A stretch of 64,000 nucleotides of DNA from contig OZ345373.1 of NCBI GenBank assembly GCA_977006965.1, positions 1,364,001 through 1,428,000 of the forward strand. Reading direction: 5' to 3'. Shown piece by piece: positions 56,414 through 64,000 of the stretch. This DNA comes from Phymatolithon calcareum. Its lineage: Eukaryota > Rhodophyta > Florideophyceae > Hapalidiales. The position numbers were made by a program, and so were the translations under genes. Numbering within the stretch: the stretch's first letter is position 1; each line of letters begins with the position of its first letter. Below the pieces are notes generated by a model that did not search any database, was not told the origin of the DNA, and worked only from the letters and a program-made list of their open reading frames with translations.

Positions 56414-56459
56414 CGTCTTCTCAATAAATGCACGTAAAGGTGCATTTATTGAGAAGACG
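56414..56459. repeat. Perfect hairpin, 20-bp stem, 6-nt loop
   Basis: CGTCTTCTCAATAAATGCAC, loop GTAAAG, GTGCATTTATTGAGAAGACG. It lies two bases from the 56366 palindrome. Confidence 0.95.
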
Positions 56460-56479
56460 GGCGGCGCGGTTCTAGCGAA

Positions 56480-58140
56480 GAAATTGGTTGAGAAACTAGT
56501 GAAAGTGATGAAGGTCTTGATACGTGTAGCCTCTATCACAGGCATCGTGCCTCCGTTTGAACGCACAGATAAATGTTGTCGGTAGAATGATAATCCCTTT
56601 GTCTCGTCCCATCATTTTGCTGCCTTTTTTTATAATTCAAGTTTCTTTAAGAGCCCGACAGACTTCCGAAGATATGGGCAAGGCTTCCTCAGATGCTACC
56701 GACCTCTGTGCAGCCCACGAAACGCCCACTAGAATGGAGGACGGGAAAAATCAAGATTCAAAGTAATCCTATCTCAGTCCTCTACCGGGGTTGTTGGTGC
56801 TTGGACTCGACCGCTTTTCGCATTGCCTTCTGCGAATCAATACAGTCCTTCTTCGTTCCCCACATTATTTTACTGAATGCTCTGGTTGTACCTTGTATTC
56901 TGAGATTTGGGGAAGACGTCTGGCTTTTCGCAAACTGCGCACTGGCGTCAACCGCCGCAAAAGAAACTCCATCTAGCTGAAAGTCGGGTATCGGTCATCG
57001 AGCAATCTGTGCTTGTGACGGATGCAGGCTTGGTCGCGTCCGTTTCGCAGGTGCCAGCGGTTTGTAGTCAATGTGCCGAAAGTCGCCGTAATGTGCGTCG
57101 CAGTGTGTGTTGAACAGCACAGCGCTTAGAGTTTGTGATCAGAGGCGCGACGATGAGGACCAATATGGACCGGAATATAGAGGAAATATGAAATCCCGCG
57201 CTTCGGTGGTGCGAGCAAAAGCTTTTGAACTGATAATATGAATGCCAGCAAAACATAAGCTGTATTGTGGAAATGCAGCTTTGAGGTGTCGTTTCATGCC
57301 TTGACATTCCATTCGTCAGCACGTTTCTATCGCACAGTCGCATCTATGACGGAAGCATTGCTGAGACTTTCACTGAATAAGATGAAAGTTCCTTGTGTGG
57401 ACGAATCTTCCATCGCAGGGTTCTCCGCAGCCTTCCACAAATTCGAAATGGCGTTCGTGGTTAAAAGCAGGAATGTTATTTCTGCGAGCTTCGTATCCAT
57501 GCACCATCTTCGTTTGAAGATTCCTTTGCGTCTGTTTTTGGACTGCACAAGGTACCACAAAAAGTCACTAACATACTGTGCAGGGCGCTGCTGTTCAATA
57601 CCGTGGCACGCGCCTGTCGAGATATCGTCACGAGAACAACAGGTCATGCCTTCCTTGATATATCGGCTACCTTGCAATGGAAGGCTGGGGGAAATGTCTC
57701 TGTGCCAGTAAAGGCCAAGCCCGACGAGTAACCGATTTGAAGGTCTCCTTCTACTGGCCTTCTCAGACAGGCGAAATTCAAAACATACACTTTCGTTGTG
57801 GAAGCGGTAGGTGTTCAATAACCAGCAGCTCTTCACTGCACACTCAGTCTATCGTGAGTGTAGGGTCTTGCATCTACGCAGTTATTACCGTTCGAATTTT
57901 TAGTAAGCAGATACTGCATCGGGTGAAACAGCTCAGCTCGCCACACAATTAATTTCGATCGACTAATACGACCATCACCATCACATACTGTCGTACTTTA
58001 CGCCTTACGCAAACCGTAACGATTAAGAACATTTGTGCAATCGGCCTGTTATCACTGACCGTCACTCAATCACGGCGCACTCTGCGCGCCCCAACCGACA
58101 GTTCCCATTCCCACCTCATCAACAGGTTGTGTAGTAGTAT
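56480..58140. other. Spacer, no supported gene
   Basis: Overlapping frames on both strands at 57265-57836 are open, but neither shows motifs or biased codon use. Nothing else seen. Confidence 0.35.
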
Positions 58141-58145
58141 GGATG

Positions 58146-58590
58146 TGTGGCCCTGAGGCCTTGCTTTTCCCCGACCATTACAGCCCACATGGGCTTACAC
58201 GCTGTGCCCTCGACTCCGTCGTCCACTCCGTTTAGGTTTATTTCTAGTATGATAAGACCGATTTGGTAGTATATGGCGGGCTTTTGGCCGCCGGCCCTCA
58301 GTAAAAGGGGCAACCCGTGTTTGGTCCAGATCGACCGTTTTCAGTTCCAACCTTCGCGGACCTTTCGCCTCAGGGAAGGCCTCGCGTACGACCTCGACTC
58401 TGCGCCGTCGGTCAAGCCTCGGTCCTAGGACCCTCGCCCCTGTGTCTGCGTACGGACGTTGGTGTCCTCTTGCGATTGGACCACAAGTCCGTGTGTGTGT
58501 TTTGTTGTTTGCTCTGCCACTATCCTCTGTCGGGAGAGACCAATCGCTGGAGCCTTGCACAGCCTCAACGGCCAACCGTTCCCGAACTAC
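58146..58590 (+). repeat. Probable 5' LTR of the right-hand gypsy element
   Basis: Begins TGTGGCCCTGAGGCC, sharing TGTGGC with the LTR start at 51928, and carries GTAGTATATGG as a TATA-like box near 58267. A TGGCGTCGATCCGCC motif at 58592-58606 could be the primer-binding site. The 3' partner lies outside the window. Confidence 0.4.
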
Positions 58591-58965
58591 TTAGTGGCGT
58601 CGATCCGCCGATCTGCGCTACCACAAGTGGTCTCCCGACCTAGAACGGTTCGCAACTGCTCGCGATCCTTTGGCAGATCTGCCTTACCAAGACCCCAAGC
58701 ACTGGGGGAAAACAAGGAACGCAGATCTCCACAATCTTGCTAGCCAACATGACCGACGAGGCCCCGAACTCGCTCCACCCGAGCTTCTCAGCTGCGGGAT
58801 AAAGAGATCGAGGCTCGGTACGGTCGATCAGCCGCTACACCCACTTCGGCCCCTGTTCGGCCAGCATCGGTGCCGCGTGGCGCCCTTGACGACGAAGACA
58901 ATTCGTCCATGTAGACGGCCCGCGGCAACTTTGACCCTACGCTCGTTGGGCCGCGATAGGAGCCG

Positions 58966-60707
58966 GTGGAGACATCCGCCAGTGCGCCGGCCGACCGTCC
59001 AGGCCTGAGGGCATCTCAAGATGCCCCTCGGGGCGATGAAGGCGCCACCGCTCAAGTAAGCGCCATCGTCCCCCGAAATTCAAATCGTGATCAGTCGGAC
59101 ACCGGAGTCCCCCGATCGGAGCTGGATGCAGCTCGGGGAAAGATCGGGAAGGCCGAGTCCAATATGGTCGCTCCCGGGAACCCCGAAGACCTGGTGGCCG
59201 CGATCGCGCAGCTTTCTTCCCAAATGAGGGGTCTTCCGTCGACGATCGAACAGACGGTCAATGCGGCGATCGATGCCAAGCTGCCCGAGGCAATCCAAGG
59301 CCGCTCCGCAGTTATCCAAGAAAATATCATGCAATCCATGACCTTGGAGCTCGAAGGACGGCTCGCTGAGCGAACGACTCATTTCGCCACTCATGACGCA
59401 GTCGCGTCCGTTGACGGGCGGGTCGCCGCCGTGCAGAAACACGTCGCCTCTACAAGGCGGAACCGGCGTCTAGGATGAGACGCCGTTACACCGATGACGA
59501 CCAGAAAGCGGTCATTAATGAGCCCAACCCCTTTTCGCTCCAAATGGAGCTCGGGTCGCGTGACGGCTCTCAAAGCACGTCGGAGGACTCCTCCTCGTCG
59601 GGGTCCGGTTCCCGGTCGGACGGAAGCAGCTCCATAGGGAAGCGCGGCGAGTCCATAGACCGTCGGTACCCTCGCCGAAGGGCGCGTAGTGCTAAGAGAA
59701 GGACACATCTAGCCCACCGAGAAAGGGGCGAGGAGACTAAACGTTCATCGAGGGGCAAAGGCCCCAAGTACCGCGGCCTCAAGGAGCTCAAGTGCTCTCA
59801 CGAGAGCTTTAATGAGGCCCTTTCTTATCGGCGCTACCGCCTCTTGAGCATCAGCCAACGCTCCGGGGCCAAGGTTTCGGCCATGATTGGTCAGTTCCAG
59901 AGGCGTACACGCCATGTTATGGAGAGCTACACTTTTTCGGGTGAGCGACCCATCGAGGTCCTCCAATTCCTCTCCGCGTTCAAGACCACGTGCGATGACA
60001 ATGATATTCCCGAAGGCGCAGCAGTCGGCCTGATGTCGAAATACCTGCCCGGAGGGGCCAGGCGACAATTCGACTCTTACAACGGCCTTGGCACATCTCG
60101 CCTCAAAGGATTCTCGTCGTATCCGGAGGCGGTCCAGCACCTTCTCAAGGCGTTTGCGACCGAGAAGGTCATTATCGCCGCCGTGGCCGAGTTCGACGGC
60201 TTGTCGCACGGGGACAAGGACAATGAGCGAGCATTTGGTCTACGGCTCCGAGATTCTGCGCGCCAATGCGGAAACGTGTTCTCGGAGAACCAGCTAATCA
60301 CTCGATTCATCCTCCGGACGCACGCAGACATCAGGCCGGTCATCCTGAGCAACAAGGCGCTGTGGGGAGGGGTGTCCTTCGACGAGTTCGTCAGGCGGGC
60401 GCAGGCCCTTGGGGACTCACACCGCGCCCTCCTCGGGAAACGCACGCGGCCTGGCCAGGCCGTGGAGATCTGGCCCCAAGACGATCCAGCCCACTCTCAA
60501 TCTTACTGCGGAGAGCCCCGTCAGCTAGGGCCCGACCAGCCGTGTTCGCTGTTGGGCAGACGCCACGACACGATTGCGGCTCCGATGACCCGTCGGTCGA
60601 TACTCGTTACGACCAAGTGTTCCCACCGGGCTGCCATGAAGCTCATTTGGTCAGTCGAGATCCTAACCCCCCAGGTTTCGACATCCTCAACGGAAGGGGG
60701 CACCTGA
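58966..60707 (+). pseudogene. Ty3/gypsy gag, two frames
   Basis: 58966-59478 (frame 1) encodes a Pro/Ala-rich start and a helical, coiled-coil-like part (LVAAIAQLSSQM; DGRVAAVQKHVAS). It overlaps by ATGA with 59475-60707 (frame 3), which holds an Arg/Ser-rich stretch and then the capsid-like region (HVMESYTFSGERPIEVLQFL, EGAAVGLMSKYLPGGARRQF). The ATGA overlap may be a decay frameshift rather than a programmed one. A further shift after about 60480 leads to the nucleocapsid part in frame 1. Gag would form the particle; here it is broken. Confidence 0.8.
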
Positions 60708-60798
60708 CCGTTCACCGGTCGTCGGCGCGCAGGTGCAGTCGGCAACGAAGCCTGCTCGTCCAGGGTCGGTGAATCCTCCACAAGCCCAGGTTGACGTT

Positions 60799-60840
60799 TG
60801 CTACTGCTGCCTTGGCATCGTACACCGACGCCCGCATTGC
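60799..60840 (+). other. Gag zinc knuckle (CCHC) of the gypsy element
   Basis: Frame 1 reads CYCCLGIVHRRPHC, an exact CX2CX4HX4C nucleocapsid finger. A TAA follows at 60862-60864, after which frame 1 stays open to 61170 as a linker. Confidence 0.75.
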
Positions 60841-61307
60841 CCCCATCGGGACCGTCCGGCTTAAGACCCGAACTTGGCCGTCCTCCGGGCTGAGAACTTC
60901 AAATTCCTGCAACCGCACCAGCAGCAGGAGATGCGCCGCATAGGCGCTGCACCAACGGTGACCGCGGGGCTAGAGAGGATTGGAGACGTGCGAGACAGGC
61001 CCCATAGTATTCCCACGGCCTATGGGTCCTCCAGGTGGTCTACGGCAAGTACAGCGCTCGGCACAAGGAGTCGCCATGGTGGAGAGCGAACAAAGGCGTG
61101 TACCGGCCGAGACCTCGAAATCGAACTTCTCCCAGGAAAACTGATGGGGGGATGCGCCGTGAGCCCTTGAGGCCACCGCGAAAGCCCCCGAATGAAGGAG
61201 TCTCGACTTCGGTTATCCTTTCCCGGCCATTTGGACTCCCGAACTGGCTGTCCGCCTCGCAGTACCATCTGTCTCACGTGTGCTTCCTTTCGGCACACAA
61301 TTAAAAG

Positions 61308-64000
61308 ATAGAGGCCTCCATAGGTCCCGATTCACGGTCCTTACGACCAATGCTCACGATGTGGGACACCGGAGCCGGGCCTAACTTGGTCCGCGCGGAC
61401 CTCCTTCCACCGGCGGTACTCGCTTTGTGTGACGACAGCCGTGATATCGTCAACTTGGCATCTGCTTCAAATCACCGCCTGGATACCATGGGTATTGTGA
61501 CCTTAACAGTCAAGGTCGCGTCGTACTCCGTGCGAAAACCATTCGTTGTCGTACGGCAACTCGGAGCCGATGCCCTCTTGGGCTGCACGTTCATCGACAG
61601 ACAAGTGAAGCAAGTGCGGCCTCGGGGAAAACTAGTCGAGTTGGAGGATGGAACAAGGGTTACGATCAATCGCCGCCCCCAAAGGGTCCCAAGCGACCGG
61701 TCAACATCAGAGACCCCATTCGTGAGAGACGGTCCCTCGCCGTCTGCAAAATTGCGAGTTGCACGACGAACGGTTATTCCGGCCGGGACCGAAGCGACTG
61801 TTGAGGTAGTATGCGGCGCCTCCAGCACCAGAGTCCTTGCTCCGGCTCCGCATTTGTACTTGAAGAAGCGAGTTAATGTGGCCAACGGCCTAGTTGACGT
61901 TAAACCGCTCGTGGCTTTTAGGATCTTGGTCGCCAACTTTTCGCCCGCGGATGTGACACTCGCGAAACACGAAATCCTGGCTTTGGCGCTACCGGCCCCG
62001 ACGAAAATATTCACGGTCGATATTGACCCTCGGCAACCGGAACCCGCAGTACCTGTGCGTCCTGGCCTCGCACAGGCCTTACCTGATGACGAAGCCCAGG
62101 CCAGATTCGCGGCACGGGTCCCGGAGTCGCCCGCCGCGGGCGAGCGGGTGACGGTGGATGACGTTAGCTTGAACCACCTGTCGGGCGTCGAACAAGCCCA
62201 AGTCCGCGATATGCTTTGCGAGTTCGAGGACATGTTGCAGGCCATCTGGGAACCGTGAAGGTCACCGAACACCGAATCGGATGGTGCTCGACCCGTGCGG
62301 CTGCCGCCCCACCGTGCGGGGCATAAGGCCCGGGAGGTCGAGAAGACCGAAGTGGAGGAAATGTTGCGCTTGGATGTCGTCGAGCCCGCAGCGTCGGAGT
62401 GGTCCTCCCCGGTTGTCATTGTCCCTAAACCGGACGGACGGTGGCGCTTCTGCGTGCATTACCGGCGCCTGAATGCCCTGTCTATGAAGGACTCGTATCC
62501 TCTGCCGCGTATGGATGAGTGCATCGACTCCCTGGGCGACGCCAAGTTCTTCACGACTCTGGACTGCAACTGGGGGTTCTGGCAGATTCCCATTCGCGAC
62601 GAAGACCGCGACAAAACGACATTTACCTGTCACAGCGGAACCTTCCGATTCAAGAAAATGCCCTTCGGCCTGACCAACGCCCCGGCCACGTTCCAACGCA
62701 CCATCGACATTATGCTCGCTCGCTTTAAATGGCAGTCGTGCCTGGTGTACATCGACGACATCATTGTCTTTTCGTCTTCATTCGACGACCACCTGCAACA
62801 CGTCAAGGAAATACTGTGCGCGTTGAAAGCGGCCGGACTGTCACTGAAGCTGAAGAAGTGCACCTTCTTTGACCGGTCGGTCAACTACTTGGGCCATACA
62901 ATCCGGCTAGGCCTTCTTGAGGTGGCGAACCGCAACACCGACGCCATCCAAGGGTTCAAAGTCCCGACTAGCCAGACGAAGCTCCGCTCTTTCCTTTGAC
63001 TTTGCAACGTCTACCGACGTTTTATTCCGAACTTTGCACGTGTAGCAGCGCCTCTCACGGAGCTCTTAAAGAAGGAGCAGGGGGCCTCGCTCCCCGTGTT
63101 TGACGATCACCGCTTGGCCGCGTTTGGCCTCTTGAAGAAAGCATTAGCTTTCCCGCCCGTTCTGCGGCTGCCCCGTCGGGGTTTGCGCTACTCGGTCGAT
63201 ACAGATGCCTGCGACCATCAGATTGGCTGTGTGCTCTTTCAAACACACGAAGACGGGAAGCGATACCCGCTGGGCTTCTGGAGCCGACAGCTCCGACCGG
63301 CAGAGAAAAACTACTCTGCGGCGAGAAGGAATGCCTGGCCATCATATGGGCCGTACAGATCCTCCAACCGTATCTCCAATTGGAGGAGTTTGATCTGTTT
63401 GCCGATCACCAGGCGCTCCGCTGGATTTTCAGCCTCGCCGATGGGTCAAATCGCCTCGCACGTTGGCGCCTCGTTTTGATGGGGCATCGCTTCAAGGTGC
63501 ATTACAACAAAGGCGCCCAGAATACGATCGCCGACACCATCTCGCGTTTACCCACGTACGGCGATTGTCCATTCGGACCAGATCTGGACATTCCCTGCCT
63601 AGCAGTTGAAACCGCGATCGGAAAGGGGCAAACATGTGACCCACTTGATCAAGACGACTTCGAATGGGTGGAGGACTTCTCCTCCTTCGCAGAAGACTTG
63701 GCCCCACCAGCTTTGCTGGTTGCGACGGTCATCGAAGCAACGGACCACAGCCCAATCTCGATTGGAGAGTACATCGAGGCCCAGTCTGCCGACCCCTGGT
63801 GCTGCGTACTCGCATCAAAGGTGGACGACGGCCGGTCGGCCAGGTTCAAGCGTGACGACCGCGGCCTTCCGGTTCTGGTCGCTCCCCTTGACCTTTCACA
63901 CCAGATCGTTGTTCCCCCGGCTTTGAGGCCTCGTGTGTTTCACTTGGCGCATTATCCGCGGCTTGCGGGCCATCCGGGCACTACTCGAATGTACCAGACC
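61308..64000 (+). pseudogene. Ty3/gypsy pol: protease, RT, RNase H, start of integrase (cut by the window end)
   Basis: Frame 3. Protease: MWDTGAGPNLVRADLLP with Asp codon 61365-61367 and LGADALLGCTFID. A linker ends in VDDVSLNHLSGV. A TGA lies at 62256-62258. RT: VIVPKPDGRWRFCVHYRRLN, FFTTLDCNWGFWQIPI, KMPFGLTNAPATFQRT, and the active site VYIDDIIVFS (62749-62760), intact. A TGA lies at 62997-62999 inside RSFL-LCNVYRRFIPNF. RNase H: SVDTDACDHQIGCVLFQ, then a 1-base frameshift near 63322, then EKECLAIIWAV and FADHQALRWIF. From 63480 the frame runs through a spacer to the start of an HHCC integrase finger (HLAHYPRLAGHPGTTRM) at the window edge. Few lesions, so a young copy. Confidence 0.92.

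Noticed and set aside
57265-57836. Overlapping open frames on both strands
   Set aside because: Neither shows biased composition or a recognisable block.
59475-59478. ATGA overlap between the gypsy gag frames as a programmed frameshift or reinitiation site
   Set aside because: The neighbouring lesions make accidental decay more likely and no slippery site is evident.
1-64000. CRISPR arrays, rRNA and tRNA genes, telomere repeats
   Set aside because: No regular spacer array, no convincing cloverleaf and no telomere-type repeat were seen on reading; a covariance-model search would be decisive for tRNAs.

Overview
This is a eukaryotic nuclear window, probably from a red alga. The case for that is indirect: long single-exon genes with GC-rich third positions sit in small islands inside AT-richer, retrotransposon-dense spacer. 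That layout suits a florideophyte such as Chondrus, but no marker gene here proves the species. There are no bacterial operons, CRISPR arrays, rRNA genes or tRNA genes that I can support.

Layout from left to right. 1-3780: the pol and probable 3' LTR of a Ty1/copia element on the + strand. 3780-9200: spacer holding one broken reading frame on the - strand with a possible cysteine-peptidase motif set. 9265-9745: the 3' end of a LINE. 10000-17000: several decayed or unrecognised reading frames. 17950-20570: a run of six long foldback hairpins. 21553-22095: a probable small host gene for a disordered protein. 24660-25290: two further LINE tails on the - strand. 26150-27770: diverged direct repeats and four more hairpins. 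28183-34102: the clearest host island, with an uncharacterised Ala-rich gene on the + strand and a large CaMK-type protein kinase on the - strand. The kinase lies between two inverted copies of a roughly 250-bp repeat. 34827-38280: a MULE relic and a nearly complete pogo/Tigger transposase, both on the - strand. 38300-46900: AT-rich spacer with gypsy LTR relics, a 570-bp satellite of 10-bp period and decayed reading frames. 47367-52045: a decayed Ty3/gypsy element whose protease region is split by about 1.27 kb of foreign sequence, ending in the start of its 3' LTR. 52051-55680: a truncated Ty1/copia element on the - strand. 56366-56459: two adjacent hairpins. 58146-64000: a better preserved Ty3/gypsy element that runs off the right edge.

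Only three genes look like host genes under constraint: 21553-22095 (-), 28183-29052 (+) and the kinase 30536-34102 (-). Nearly all other coding signal is mobile-element sequence at different stages of decay. Retroelement polyproteins show the usual domain order of gag, protease, then either RT and RNase H followed by integrase (gypsy) or integrase followed by RT and RNase H (copia). Stops and frameshifts are listed per entry. The least explained features are the foldback hairpins, the inverted repeat pair around the kinase, the phased A-tract satellite, and a short three-repeat protein remnant just downstream of the kinase.
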